Positions 25,310-35,077 of a stretch of DNA of 64,000 nt are shown piece after piece. Numbering within the stretch: position 1 is the stretch's first letter; each line of letters opens with the position of its first letter. The stretch is from Opitutus sp. GAS368. GTDB lineage: Bacteria > Verrucomicrobiota > Verrucomicrobiia > Opitutales > Opitutaceae. The DNA lies in the NCBI GenBank assembly GCA_945903545.1, contig CAMDOO010000004.1:20523-84522 (forward strand). Direction: 5' to 3'. A program made the position numbers and the translations under genes. The notes beneath the pieces were generated by a model. That model was given only the letters and a program-made list of their open reading frames with translations, was not told where the DNA came from and searched no databases.

Positions 25310-26248
25310 ATGACCCGGGGCCACCAACCCGTTCTGCCCGCCGAGGTGCTGGCGCTGCTCGCGCCGCGCGCCGGCGGCCATTACCTCGACGCGACCTTCG
25401 GCGGGGGAGGGCATACCCGCCTGCTGCTCGAGTCCGCCCCGGGCGTGACGGTGACCGCCCTCGACCGCGACCCGGCCGCCCAGCTGCGCGCCGAGCCATT
25501 GCGCGCGGAGTTTGGCGACCGCTTCACGCTGCTGGACCGCGATTTCGGCCGGCTGGCCGACGTACCTGCCGCGGGTTTCGACGGCATCCTCTTTGACCTC
25601 GGCGTCTCCTCCTTCCAGCTCGACGAGGGTGACCGCGGGTTCTCGTTCCGCCAGGATGCCGCGGCTGACATGCGCATGGACCCGCGCAGCGGCGTGCCGG
25701 CCTCGCGCTGGCTCGAGACCGCCACCGAGGAGATGCTGGTCCGCGCGATCCGCGACTCCGGCGAGGAGCCGCACTGGCGCCGGGTGGTCCGCGCGCTGCT
25801 CGCGGCCCGCGGCACCGGCGCGCTGGCCCGCACGGCCGCCCTCGCGGAGACGATCGCCGCGGCGATCCCCGCCGCCGACCGGCGGACGATGAAGATTCAC
25901 CCGGCAACACGCGCGTTCCAAGGCATCCGCATCGTCGTCAACGACGAGCTCGGGGCCTTGGAACGCGCGTTGCCGGTTTCCTTTGCCAAGTTGAACACCG
26001 CCGGCGTGCTCGCGGTGATCAGCTTCCACTCGCTGGAGGACCGCCTCGTGAAGCAGTGCTTCCGCCGCTGGTGCGGCCAGCCCGAGAGCGCCAACGACGC
26101 CACCCCGCAGGACCTGCGCACCGCGGTCGCCGCACCCCTCACCCGCCGCCCGCTCACCGCTGGCGACGACGAGATCGCCGCCAACCCCCGCAGCCGCTCC
26201 GCCAAGCTGCGCGCCGTGCGCAAGCTCGCCGGCCCGACCCGCGCATGA
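25310..26248 (+). CDS. rsmH: 16S rRNA (cytosine(1402)-N(4))-methyltransferase RsmH
   Basis: A 312-residue RsmH (MraW) that methylates N4 of C1402 in the 16S rRNA decoding centre with SAM. The N-terminal [15 protein letters not shown] and [18 protein letters not shown] contain the HxPV and SAM-binding loops, and [20 protein letters not shown] and [15 protein letters not shown] are strongly diagnostic. [18 protein letters not shown] occurs near the C-terminus. An alternative ATG at 25283 would add nine residues. Its stop overlaps the next start (ATGA). Confidence 0.94.
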   Translation: MTRGHQPVLPAEVLALLAPRAGGHYLDATFGGGGHTRLLLESAPGVTVTALDRDPAAQLRAEPLRAEFGDRFTLLDRDFGRLADVPAAGFDGILFDLGVSSFQLDEGDRGFSFRQDAAADMRMDPRSGVPASRWLETATEEMLVRAIRDSGEEPHWRRVVRALLAARGTGALARTAALAETIAAAIPAADRRTMKIHPATRAFQGIRIVVNDELGALERALPVSFAKLNTAGVLAVISFHSLEDRLVKQCFRRWCGQPESANDATPQDLRTAVAAPLTRRPLTAGDDEIAANPRSRSAKLRAVRKLAGPTRA

Positions 26249-26637
26249 AATTCCCCGGCACCCAGGCCTTCGTGAACCACCTCGTGGTCTACACCCTCGT
26301 GACGCTCGCCGGCGGCGGCAGCGTGGGCCTCGGCGCGGTCTGGATGCAGCAGCGGATCACCGCGACGGCGGCCGCCAACAAGCTCCTCGAGCGGGACCTG
26401 GCCAAGCTGCAGCGCGAGCTCGAGACGCTCAATCTCCGCATCGAGCAGGAGTCGAACCCTTCCGTGCTCGAGCAGCGCAACACCCTCTGGAAGCTCGGCC
26501 TCGACCAGTCCCCGCGCGACCAGGTCACGCGCGTGCCGGGCGATGCGCGCCTGCGTCTTGCGCAGAAGCGCGAGGCCCCGGCGGCCCGGTTGGATTTGTC
26601 AGCCTACGCGCGCTACAGCCGACCCGAGGACCGGTGA
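26245..26637 (+). CDS. ftsL: FtsL-like bitopic division protein
   Basis: A 130-residue protein with a short cytoplasmic N-terminus, one membrane helix (about residues 12-36) and a periplasmic coiled coil ([20 protein letters not shown]). This is the topology of FtsL, which bridges FtsQ/FtsB and activates FtsW/FtsI. Sequence similarity within this family is always weak; the identification rests on its place between rsmH and ftsI and on topology. It overlaps rsmH by four bases and ends 4 bases before ftsI. Confidence 0.72.
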   Translation: MKFPGTQAFVNHLVVYTLVTLAGGGSVGLGAVWMQQRITATAAANKLLERDLAKLQRELETLNLRIEQESNPSVLEQRNTLWKLGLDQSPRDQVTRVPGDARLRLAQKREAPAARLDLSAYARYSRPEDR

Positions 26638-26641
26638 CGCC

Positions 26642-28594
26642 ATGTCCAAGGGTTTCGCTTCCAACTCCCGCATCGGCCTCCTGGCGTTCGGCGTGCTGCT
26701 GAGTTTCGGGGTGCTGGGCGTGCGCCTGGTCGACCTGCACGTCTTCGCCGGCCCGTCGCGGCTCCGCGCCGCCAGCCGCGCCCGCAGCCTGTCCTTCCCG
26801 CTCCCGGCCCAGCGCGGCGTGATCACCGACACGCTGGGCAACAAGCTCGCGATGAACGTGCCCGAGTACCAGTTCGGCGTGGACCCGCAGTCGCTGCGCT
26901 CCGCCGACGAGGGCAAGTGGCCCGAGCTCGCGCAATTGCTCCAGGTGCCGCTGGCCGAGATCGAGGAGACCTTCCGCCGCAGGGTCCGCGGACCCGCCCG
27001 CACCGCGACTGGCCCGGCCGACGAGTCGCTGACCATCCGGTTGAACCCGGCCGGCTCCGCCGCGGCGGCCGCGGCCGAGCCGGTGGAGGAGGAAAAGCTT
27101 CCCGCCCTCGCGGGCCTGCCCCCGGTCGAGCCGGCGGCGCCGGCCGCCGCCGAACCGGCCGAGATCAAGTGGGCGAAGCTCGGCGACCCGGTGCAGGACT
27201 TCGTGCGGGACCAGGTCATGGCGCTGGGCATCAAGGGCGTGTATGCGAACGAGACCTATCGCCGGGTCTACCCGCAGAAGCAGCTCGCCGCCCATCTCAT
27301 CGGGTATGTGAACAAGGGCTCCGTGCCGGTGGCCGGCCTGGAGGCCGCCTACGACTATTATCTCCGCGGCCTGAACGGCTGGCAGGAGGGCGAGCGCGAC
27401 GGCCGCTCCCGGGAGATGGCCCAGTTCCGGAGCCGCGTCGTCGCGCCCCGCAACGGCTACAGTCTCCGACTCTCACTCGACTCCGTGATCCAGCAGTTCG
27501 TGGAGGATGAACTGCAGTCGATCGCGACGCAGTACCAGCCCGCGAGCGCCACCATCATCGTGAGCGACGCCCGCACCGGCTTCCTCCTCGCGCTTGGCAA
27601 CTACCCGACCTTCAACCTCAACGAGTACAACCTCGTCCCGCTGTCGGAGCAGGCGAGTATGAAGAACATCGCGGTGACCAACCAGCTCGACCCCGGATCG
27701 ACCTTCAAGATCGTGACGCTCTCCGGCGTGATCAACGAGGGGCTGGTCACCAGCGAGTCGCGCTTCGACACCAGCCGGCACACGGTGCTGATCGACGGCA
27801 AGGAGGTGCCCTTCATGGAGGACGATCATCATGCGGACGGCCCGATGTCGGTCGCCCAGATCATCGCCCAGTCGAGCAACAACGGCACCGCGCAACTGGG
27901 CCTCCTGCTGAAAAAGGAGGGGCTCTACGCCTATGCCCGGGCGTTCGGCTTCGGCGAGCGCACCAATCTCGGCTTTGGCGGTGAGATCACCGGCCGGCTG
28001 AACCGGCCCGAGACCTGGCGGGGCCGGGATTTCACGCGCATCCCCGCCGGCTACAGCGTCTCGGTCACACCGATGCAGATCCACTTTGCGATGGGCACGA
28101 TCGCCAGTGGCGGCCTGCTGCTTCAGCCACAGGTGGTGCAGGAGATCCTCGATCCGGCGGGCAAGCCGGTCTTCGTCGCCAGCACCGCCTCGAAGCGGCG
28201 TGTCCTTTCCCAGTCCACCGCCCGCACCATGGCCCAGCTGCTGATGGGAGTGGCCTCGCCGGAGGGCCCGGCCAAGGCCGCCGCGATCGACGGCTTCCAG
28301 GTCGCGGGCAAGACCGGCACCGCGCAAAAGATCATCAACAAGGTGTACTCCACCCAGAACCACATCGGCTCGTTCTCGGGCTTTTTCCCGGCGACCGATC
28401 CCCGGGTGGTCGTCACCGTCATCGTCGACGACGCGAAGCTGCCCGGGGGCAAGGTCAACTACGGGGCCGCGGTCGCGGTCCCGTCGTTCCGCCACGTCGC
28501 GAACAAGCTGATCTCCTATCTCAACATCCGCCCGCCCGGCGGCGCGCCGCCGATCGGCCAGCGGCTGGCCGCGGTGCAAGGAGGCGGCCGGTGA
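26642..28594 (+). CDS. ftsI: Division-specific transpeptidase FtsI (class B PBP)
   Basis: A 650-residue class B penicillin-binding protein that cross-links septal peptidoglycan. A membrane anchor (about residues 10-30) is followed by the pedestal domain and a transpeptidase domain with STFK (Ser353 nucleophile), SSN (411-413) and KTGT (557-560). An Ala/Pro/Glu-rich insert (roughly residues 115-175, low complexity, GC-extreme) interrupts the pedestal region and is not usual for FtsI. The start at 26642 follows ftsL by 4 bases; the stop overlaps the murE reading frame. Confidence 0.93.
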   Translation: MSKGFASNSRIGLLAFGVLLSFGVLGVRLVDLHVFAGPSRLRAASRARSLSFPLPAQRGVITDTLGNKLAMNVPEYQFGVDPQSLRSADEGKWPELAQLLQVPLAEIEETFRRRVRGPARTATGPADESLTIRLNPAGSAAAAAAEPVEEEKLPALAGLPPVEPAAPAAAEPAEIKWAKLGDPVQDFVRDQVMALGIKGVYANETYRRVYPQKQLAAHLIGYVNKGSVPVAGLEAAYDYYLRGLNGWQEGERDGRSREMAQFRSRVVAPRNGYSLRLSLDSVIQQFVEDELQSIATQYQPASATIIVSDARTGFLLALGNYPTFNLNEYNLVPLSEQASMKNIAVTNQLDPGSTFKIVTLSGVINEGLVTSESRFDTSRHTVLIDGKEVPFMEDDHHADGPMSVAQIIAQSSNNGTAQLGLLLKKEGLYAYARAFGFGERTNLGFGGEITGRLNRPETWRGRDFTRIPAGYSVSVTPMQIHFAMGTIASGGLLLQPQVVQEILDPAGKPVFVASTASKRRVLSQSTARTMAQLLMGVASPEGPAKAAAIDGFQVAGKTGTAQKIINKVYSTQNHIGSFSGFFPATDPRVVVTVIVDDAKLPGGKVNYGAAVAVPSFRHVANKLISYLNIRPPGGAPPIGQRLAAVQGGGR

Positions 28595-28698
28595 TCGGGA
28601 TTTTCCCCACGGCCCGCGCTCCCCTGGTCGGCGTCACCTGTGCGGGTGGGCAAAGGCAGCTCACCCGCCGGGCCCCCAGCCGCGCCAAGGTACTCTCC

Positions 28699-30189
28699 AT
28701 GTCCCCAAAATTATCCGACTTTTTCCTACCCGAGGAAGTCGCGGCCGTCCGCGGCTCGCTGGAACGGGCGATCTCCGGGATCGCCATCGACAGCCGGCGG
28801 GTGATCCCCGGCTCGCTCTTCTTCGCGCTCCCGGGAATGCGGGCCGACGGGGCCTCCTATGTCGACGAGGCGATCAACCGCGGCGCCGTGGCGGTCGTGA
28901 CCAGCCGGCTGCCGACGACGACCGCCGCCCGGGTGACCTTCATCCAAGTGGCCGATCCCCGCGCCCAGCTCGCGCGCGTCTCCCGCCGCTTCTTCCAGGC
29001 TCCGGACCGCGACCTGAACGTGATCGGCGTGACCGGCACCAACGGCAAGACGACCGTCACCCACCTCATCCGCCATTTCATGCAGGGCCCGGACCGCGTG
29101 GGCCTGCTCGGGACCATCAGCTACGACCTCGGCGGCCGCAGCGTGCCGTCGTTCAAGACCACGCCGGAGGCGCCGGACATCCACGGGCTGCTCGCGCAGA
29201 TGCGCACGGCCGGGTGCAAGCAGGCCGTGATGGAGGTGAGCTCGCACGGCATCGACCAGCAGCGCGTGCAGGGCATGGAGTTTGCGGCGGCGGTCTTCAC
29301 CAATCTCACCCGCGACCATCTCGATTACCACAAGACGATGGAGGCCTACTTCGAGGTGAAGCAGCGTCTCTTCACCGGCGCCACGGGCCCGGCACCGCGG
29401 GTGGCAGTGGTCAACCTCGATGATCCCTACGGCCGCACCCTGGGCGCGGCGGTCAAGGACCGGGTCCGCACGGTGACCTACGGCGAGGCGGCCGGCGCGG
29501 AGGTGCGCGCCGAGCAGGTGAACCTTGGGTACCGCAACACGACCTTCCGTCTCGTGTGGCCCGGCGGCGCCCTCGCCGTGGATTCGCCGCTGCTGGGCCG
29601 CTTCAACGTGAGCAACCTGCTCGCCGCCGCGGCGACCGCGTGGGCGCTCGGCCATGATCCCGCCGCCTTCCTCCCGCGCCTCACGGGCTTCGCCGGCGTG
29701 CCGGGACGCATGGAGCGGGTCGAGGCGGGCCAGGCCTTCAACGTGCTCGTGGACTACGCACACACCGACGACGCCCTCCGCAACGCCCTCGGCATGCTGC
29801 GCTCGATCACGCCGGGGCGCCTGCTCGTGGTCTTCGGCTGCGGGGGCAACCGCGACCGCACCAAGCGCCCGCTCATGGTGCAGGCCGTGCAGGAGTTCGC
29901 CGACTTTGCGTTCGTCACGGCCGACAACCCGCGCAGCGAGCCGCTCGCCCAGATCTTTGCCGACATGCGCGCCGGGGTGAAGGATCCCACCCGGCTGACC
30001 TGGGTCGAGGACCGCCGCCGCGCGCTCAGCCTCGCGCTCGACGCCGCCCGCCCGGGCGACGCGCTGCTCGTCGCCGGCAAGGGCCACGAAAGCTACCAGG
30101 AGTTTGCCGACACGGTGATCCCGTTCGACGACCGCCAGGTGGTGCGGGAGCTCATCGCCATCAAAACCCTGAAGGGAGGAGCCGCCTGA
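28699..30189 (+). CDS. murE: UDP-N-acetylmuramoyl-tripeptide synthetase MurE
   Basis: A 496-residue Mur ligase that adds the third stem-peptide residue. The ATP loop GVTGTNGKTTVTHL, the SSHGIDQQRV segment, TRDHLDYHKTMEAYFEVKQR with the carbamylated lysine region, and VDYAHTDDALRNAL are intact. The specificity loop reads DNPRSE, the signature of meso-diaminopimelate-adding enzymes rather than L-lysine ones. The frame is open back to 28591, but ATG 28699 (MSPKLSDFFLP) gives the normal N-terminus. Confidence 0.95.
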   Translation: MSPKLSDFFLPEEVAAVRGSLERAISGIAIDSRRVIPGSLFFALPGMRADGASYVDEAINRGAVAVVTSRLPTTTAARVTFIQVADPRAQLARVSRRFFQAPDRDLNVIGVTGTNGKTTVTHLIRHFMQGPDRVGLLGTISYDLGGRSVPSFKTTPEAPDIHGLLAQMRTAGCKQAVMEVSSHGIDQQRVQGMEFAAAVFTNLTRDHLDYHKTMEAYFEVKQRLFTGATGPAPRVAVVNLDDPYGRTLGAAVKDRVRTVTYGEAAGAEVRAEQVNLGYRNTTFRLVWPGGALAVDSPLLGRFNVSNLLAAAATAWALGHDPAAFLPRLTGFAGVPGRMERVEAGQAFNVLVDYAHTDDALRNALGMLRSITPGRLLVVFGCGGNRDRTKRPLMVQAVQEFADFAFVTADNPRSEPLAQIFADMRAGVKDPTRLTWVEDRRRALSLALDAARPGDALLVAGKGHESYQEFADTVIPFDDRQVVRELIAIKTLKGGAA

Positions 30190-30207
30190 ACGGCCGGCCG
30201 CCCTGCC

Positions 30208-31605
30208 ATGCCTTCCCTGTTCGCCAATCTCCTCGCTGATTGGACCGGCGGCCAATGGTTCCGGACGCCGGTCCGGCCCATGATGGGGTTCGTCACCGAC
30301 ACTCGCCTGCTGCGGCCCGGCCAGGTCTTCGTGGCACTGAAGACGCCGAAGCGCGACGGGCATGACTTCCTCGTTTCCGCCCAGCTGGCGGGCGCCGCCG
30401 GTTCAATCGTCGGTCATATCGACACCAAGCTGGTGATCCCTCAGCTGATCGTGCGAGAGCCGCTCGAGGCCCTGCAGACGATTGCGCGGAAGATGCGGGA
30501 GAATTTCCCCGGGCCCGTGGTCGGCGTGACCGGCAGTGCGGGGAAGACCTCGACCAAGGACCTGCTGGCCGTGTTGCTCGGCGGGCACTACCCGGTACTC
30601 TCGACGGAGGGGAACCTCAACAACCACATTGGCGTGCCGCTTACCCTGACGCGGCTCGAGCCGCCCATGCACCAGTTTGCCGTGATCGAGGCCGGGATCA
30701 GCGGACCCGGCGAGATGGACGTGCTGGCCGGCATGATTCAGCCGAACCTCGTGGTGATCACCCTCATCGGGGCGGCGCACCTGCAGCGGCTCGGCGGGGT
30801 GGAGGGGGTGGCGCGGGAGAAGTCCCGCCTGGCGGCCGCGCTCCGGCCGGACGGGCTGCTCGTGACCCACGAGACGATCGACAATTTCAAGGTGATCCGC
30901 GACCTGCCGGTGCGCCGGCTCATCGCGCGGGCCGCGGACCCCGCGGCGGCGGTCGGCGATGCGCGGGACACGGTCCGCTATGCCGTGGACCACGGGGTCG
31001 AGACGAGTGCCATCACCCTGGCGTTCCGCCAGACCACGCCCCGCACCTACACCATGCGCCGCGTCTCGGAAGGCATGGCCCAGAACGCCGTGCTGGCGAT
31101 GGCGGCGGCGCTGGAGATCGGCGTCATCCCCGACGTGCTGCAGATCCGGCTGCGGACCTGGGTGCCGACCACGATGCGCGCCGAGATCCGCCGCGAGGCC
31201 GGGCGCCTGCTCTATCTCGACTGCTACAACGCCAACCCCGACTCGATGTGCGACGCGCTGGCGAGCTTCCTCAACCAGGTGCCCGAGGAGCTGCCGCGGC
31301 TCTACGTCTTCGGGGGCATGGAGGACCTCGGGGTGCTTTCCGCCCAGTACCACCGGCAGGTCGGCCAGAAGATCCGCCTCCGGCCGCAGGACCACGCCTT
31401 CATGATCGGCGAGAACGCCGGGGCGATGTGCGCCGGCGCGATCGAGGTGAACAACGAGCCCGACCTGATCTCGGTCGTCAGCTCGCTCGAGCCGATCGCC
31501 GAGCGGATCGCGACGTTCCAGGGCGCGGTGTTCATGAAGGGCAGCCGCCGCTGGGAGCTGGAGAAGGCCCTTGTCCCGATCGGGACGAAATCCGCGCCAT
31601 GCTGA
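30208..31605 (+). CDS. murF: UDP-N-acetylmuramoyl-tripeptide--D-Ala-D-Ala ligase MurF
   Basis: A 465-residue Mur ligase that attaches D-Ala-D-Ala to the tripeptide precursor. The P-loop GVTGSAGKTSTKDL, STEGNLNNHIGVPLTL, and the C-terminal DCYNANPDSMCDALASFL are MurF signatures. The sequence is somewhat divergent from proteobacterial MurF but the catalytic elements are present. It starts 18 bases after murE and its stop lies 7 bases inside mraY. Confidence 0.94.
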   Translation: MPSLFANLLADWTGGQWFRTPVRPMMGFVTDTRLLRPGQVFVALKTPKRDGHDFLVSAQLAGAAGSIVGHIDTKLVIPQLIVREPLEALQTIARKMRENFPGPVVGVTGSAGKTSTKDLLAVLLGGHYPVLSTEGNLNNHIGVPLTLTRLEPPMHQFAVIEAGISGPGEMDVLAGMIQPNLVVITLIGAAHLQRLGGVEGVAREKSRLAAALRPDGLLVTHETIDNFKVIRDLPVRRLIARAADPAAAVGDARDTVRYAVDHGVETSAITLAFRQTTPRTYTMRRVSEGMAQNAVLAMAAALEIGVIPDVLQIRLRTWVPTTMRAEIRREAGRLLYLDCYNANPDSMCDALASFLNQVPEELPRLYVFGGMEDLGVLSAQYHRQVGQKIRLRPQDHAFMIGENAGAMCAGAIEVNNEPDLISVVSSLEPIAERIATFQGAVFMKGSRRWELEKALVPIGTKSAPC

Positions 31606-32720
31606 GCTATCTTGCCGACTACGAGGCCTATTGGGGACCGCTGCGCGTGCTGCGGTACCTGACGCTGCGCACGCTCGCCTCGGCCGGGACCGCGGCGATC
31701 ATCGGCTTCATCATCGGGCCCTGGCTGATCCGCCACTTGCGGCGGTTGAAATTCGGCCAACACTACGACGACGACCGCACCGGCGACCTCGCCTCCCGCT
31801 TCGACAAGAAGAACACCCCCACCATGGGCGGACTCCTCATCTTCGTCTCGGTCTTCGTGAGCTCGGCCCTTTGGGCGGCGCCCAACATCTGGGTCTGCGT
31901 CAGCCTCTTTGTCTATGCGGCGCTGACCGGGGTGGGCTTCCGCGACGACTACCTGAAGGTGGTGCGGAAGAACCGCGACGGCATTTCTTCGCGCGAAAAG
32001 ATGTTCTGGCAGACGGTCGTCACGGTCGTGGCGCTGGGGGCGCTGCTGCTCCATCCGGCCAGCGGGGATAAGATCCGGGAATTCTGGGTGCCCTTCCTCA
32101 AGGAGCCGGTCTGGGTCTTTACCGGCGTGTTCGGCCTGCTCGCGCTCTTCGGCTTCGTCTTCCTCTGGTTGGTCGGGTTCTCGAACGCGATCAACCTGAC
32201 CGACGGCCTCGACGGCCTGGCGATCGGCTGCACCATCACGGTCGCGCTCGTCTACGGCATCATGGCGTACTCGGCCGGCAACGTGAAGATCGCGGACTAT
32301 CTCCTGATCAGCTATGTCCCGGGCGCCGGCGAGCTCACGGTCATCTGCGGCGCGCTGGTCGGCGCGGGCATGGCGTTCCTGTGGTACAACTCGCACCCGG
32401 CGGAACTGTTCATGGGCGACACCGGTTCGCTCGCGCTCGGCGGACTGATCGGCGTGATCGCCTTCATGGTGCAGCAGCCGCTCACGCTCATCATTGTCGG
32501 CGGGGTCTTTGTCTGGGAGGCGGTCTCGGTCATCATCCAGGTGGGCTACTTCAAGGCCACGCGGCGCCGCACCGGGGTGGGACAGCGGTTCTTCCTGATG
32601 GCGCCGATCCACCACCATTTCCAGAAGCAGGGCTGGCCGGAGACCAAGGTGGTCCTGCGCTTCTGGGTTTTGAGCCTGATGTGCGCCCTCGCGGGGCTCG
32701 GCACGCTGAAACTGCGCTGA
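31599..32720 (+). CDS. mraY: Phospho-N-acetylmuramoyl-pentapeptide-transferase MraY
   Basis: A 373-residue integral membrane enzyme that transfers phospho-MurNAc-pentapeptide to undecaprenyl phosphate to make lipid I. The family motifs are complete: KKNTPTMGGLLIF, GFRDDYLKV (paired Asp), NAINLTDGLDGLAIG, ELFMGDTGSLALGG and the His-rich loop APIHHHFQKQGWPETKVV. About ten membrane helices are evident. It starts inside the last codons of murF. Confidence 0.96.
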   Translation: MLSYLADYEAYWGPLRVLRYLTLRTLASAGTAAIIGFIIGPWLIRHLRRLKFGQHYDDDRTGDLASRFDKKNTPTMGGLLIFVSVFVSSALWAAPNIWVCVSLFVYAALTGVGFRDDYLKVVRKNRDGISSREKMFWQTVVTVVALGALLLHPASGDKIREFWVPFLKEPVWVFTGVFGLLALFGFVFLWLVGFSNAINLTDGLDGLAIGCTITVALVYGIMAYSAGNVKIADYLLISYVPGAGELTVICGALVGAGMAFLWYNSHPAELFMGDTGSLALGGLIGVIAFMVQQPLTLIIVGGVFVWEAVSVIIQVGYFKATRRRTGVGQRFFLMAPIHHHFQKQGWPETKVVLRFWVLSLMCALAGLGTLKLR

Positions 32721-32722
32721 CG

Positions 32723-34036
32723 ATGATGCCGGACCATGCTTCCATTCACCGCCTCTTGGCCACGGCGCCCGTCGCCGTGTTCGGCGCTGGTGTGAGCGGC
32801 CGGGGCGTGCTGGAGCTGCTGGACCGGTTGGGCGCCCGGGGGGTGGTTTTCGACGAAAAGGCCCCGGGTAAAGACGGTGTTAATAACTTTACCCCGGATC
32901 AGGCCCGTTTGCACCCCCTCGTGGTGTATTCCCCGGGCTTCCCGCCCGGGCATCCTTGGCTGGTTCGCGCCCGGGAGGCCGGAGCGGTGTGCCTCGGGGA
33001 GCTCGATTTCGCCGCCCTCTTCTGGCGCGGGCGGATCATCGCGATCACGGGCACGAACGGGAAGACGACACTCACGGAATTCCTGACGCATGCCCTGCGG
33101 TCGGTCGGGCGCGACGCGCACGCCACCGGCAACGTCGGCGATCCCTTTTCCCGCCTCGCGGCCGCCGGCCTCGCGGACCCGGCGGGCATGTCCGGCGCGG
33201 TCGCCGTGTGCGAGGTCAGCTCGTTCCAGGCCGAGACGCTGCAGCACCTCCGGCCAGACGCCCTGCTCTGGACAAATTTTGCGGAGGACCACCTCGAAAG
33301 GCATCCGGGCATGGCCGCCTATTTCGCCGCCAAGTGGAAGCTGGTGACGCTGACCGCGCCCAGCTCGGTTTTGGTGGGTACCTCCGTCGCGCGCTTCGCC
33401 GCCGGCTCCGCGCCCGGGACGCTGCCGGACGAATCCATCGTTTTTTCAGAGGTAAAAACGCCTGATCCGCGCCTGGTGGGCACCGTTTTCGCCACGCAGC
33501 CGCAGCGGGAGAATTTTCTCCTCGCCGCCGCGTGGTGGCGCCGCACGGGCTTGTCCGACGACGCCCTGGTCGCCGCGGCGAAGAGCTTCCGCCTCGGGAG
33601 GCACCGTCTCGCCCGCGTGGCCGAGATCGACGGGGTCACGTGGTGGAACGACTCCAAGGCCACCAACTTTCACGCCGTCGAGGCCGCCGTGGCGGGCTTT
33701 GCCGCCCCGGTCCTGCTCATCGTCGGCGGGAAGTCCAAGGGCGGCGACCTCGCGGGCTTCGTCCGGCGCCTCGCCCCGGGCGTCCGCCGGTTGTTTTTGA
33801 TCGGGGAAACGGGCCCGCTGCTCGCGGCGGCCTGCACCGCGGCGGGGATCGACCATGTGGCCTGCCCGGGGCTCGCCGGGGCGGTGCACGAGGCCACGGT
33901 CTCGGCCCGGCCGGGGGAGCACGTCCTGCTCAGCCCGGGATTTGCCAGCTTCGACCAATTCCGCAATTACGAGGACCGCGGAAATCAATTTGAATCCCTT
34001 GTGAATAACTTGGGAGTAAGCTCCACTTTACGTTAA
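32723..34036 (+). CDS. murD: UDP-N-acetylmuramoylalanine--D-glutamate ligase MurD
   Basis: A 437-residue Mur ligase that adds D-glutamate to UDP-MurNAc-L-Ala. The N-terminal Rossmann loop VAVFGAGVSGRGVLELL, P-loop AITGTNGKTTLTEFL, FAEDHLERHPGMAAYFAAKW, WWNDSKATNFHAV and LLSPGFASFDQFRNYEDRGN are textbook MurD blocks. Two ATGs in tandem (32723, 32726) make the exact start ambiguous by one residue. It begins 2 bases after mraY. Confidence 0.95.
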   Translation: MMPDHASIHRLLATAPVAVFGAGVSGRGVLELLDRLGARGVVFDEKAPGKDGVNNFTPDQARLHPLVVYSPGFPPGHPWLVRAREAGAVCLGELDFAALFWRGRIIAITGTNGKTTLTEFLTHALRSVGRDAHATGNVGDPFSRLAAAGLADPAGMSGAVAVCEVSSFQAETLQHLRPDALLWTNFAEDHLERHPGMAAYFAAKWKLVTLTAPSSVLVGTSVARFAAGSAPGTLPDESIVFSEVKTPDPRLVGTVFATQPQRENFLLAAAWWRRTGLSDDALVAAAKSFRLGRHRLARVAEIDGVTWWNDSKATNFHAVEAAVAGFAAPVLLIVGGKSKGGDLAGFVRRLAPGVRRLFLIGETGPLLAAACTAAGIDHVACPGLAGAVHEATVSARPGEHVLLSPGFASFDQFRNYEDRGNQFESLVNNLGVSSTLR

Positions 34037-34066
34037 TATCGGCTTAAGCCGCCAACCCGCCCGCCC

Positions 34067-35065
34067 ATGAAAATCATTAAAATCTTCGGTGCCGTCCTCG
34101 CGCTCCACGGCCTCGCGTTCGTATTGATCTTCGCCAACCCCGGTTGCAGTTCCACCAAGAAGACCCCGCTGTCGGCCGACACCCCGGCCGTTGTCCCCGC
34201 GGTCGAAGCGGCGCCGATGATCAATCTCACGGCCATGCCCGCCGCGATCAACCTCTCCCCCAATCCGGCGGCCGTCCCCGCGGGCTTCGACCCCGATGCC
34301 CCGGCCATCTCCGGGATGGAGCGCTACACCCCGAAGCGGCCGTCGGCCGAGCCAGCCGCCGCGGCGCCAGCCAAGGAGGACGTTCCCGCCAAGACCTACA
34401 CCGTGGCCGGCGGCGACAGCCTCTGGACCATTGCCAAGCGGAACGACATCTCGGTTTCCGAACTGAGTCGCGCCAACAACCTGTCGACGAGTGCCGTCAT
34501 TCGTCCCGGCCAGAAGCTCGTTATCCCGTCCAAGAACGTCCCGACCGCGAAGAGCGGGGGGACGACCGGTGCGGCCGCCGCCGAGAACACCTATCGCGTA
34601 AAGGCCAACGAAACCCTTGCCGGCATTGCCCGGCGCGCGGGAGTGTCCGCGGCCACGCTTCGCGACCTCAACGCCCTGAAGACCGACGCCCTCCGGGTCG
34701 GCCAGGACCTGAAGCTCCCGCCCGGCGTGACCGTGGCCGCGGAGACCCCGGCCGCAAAGCCGGCCGAGAACGCCTTCACCCATGAGGTGCAGCCGGGCGA
34801 GTCGCTCGAAACGATCGCGCGGAAGTACGGCATCCGAACCGGCGAGCTCGGCGCGGCGAACAACATCTCCAATCCCGCTCTCATCCGCGCCGGCGCCAAG
34901 CTGGTGATCCCCGGCAAGTCCGCCGCACCCGAGCCGGTGACGCCCAAGGCCCCGGCGGTGATTCAGATCCCGGGCGCAGGCCAGGACCTCAACGCCGGCC
35001 TGAAGGCGGCCCCCGCGCAGGCCCCCGCCATTCGCATCGACACGCCCATCATCCCGGTCAAATAG
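34067..35065 (+). CDS. LysM-repeat exported protein within the dcw cluster
   Basis: A 332-residue protein with an N-terminal hydrophobic segment ending in NPGC (a weak lipobox) and three LysM peptidoglycan-binding repeats joined by Ala/Pro-rich linkers: KTYTVAGGDSLWTIAKRNDI, NTYRVKANETLAGIARRAGV and THEVQPGESLETIARKYGIR. LysM domains bind the glycan of peptidoglycan. It sits between murD and ftsW with small gaps (30 and 12 bases), so it is probably co-transcribed and acts at the septum or cell wall. No catalytic domain is visible. Confidence 0.85.
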   Translation: MKIIKIFGAVLALHGLAFVLIFANPGCSSTKKTPLSADTPAVVPAVEAAPMINLTAMPAAINLSPNPAAVPAGFDPDAPAISGMERYTPKRPSAEPAAAAPAKEDVPAKTYTVAGGDSLWTIAKRNDISVSELSRANNLSTSAVIRPGQKLVIPSKNVPTAKSGGTTGAAAAENTYRVKANETLAGIARRAGVSAATLRDLNALKTDALRVGQDLKLPPGVTVAAETPAAKPAENAFTHEVQPGESLETIARKYGIRTGELGAANNISNPALIRAGAKLVIPGKSAAPEPVTPKAPAVIQIPGAGQDLNAGLKAAPAQAPAIRIDTPIIPVK

Positions 35066-35077
35066 CCGACCCCGGCC

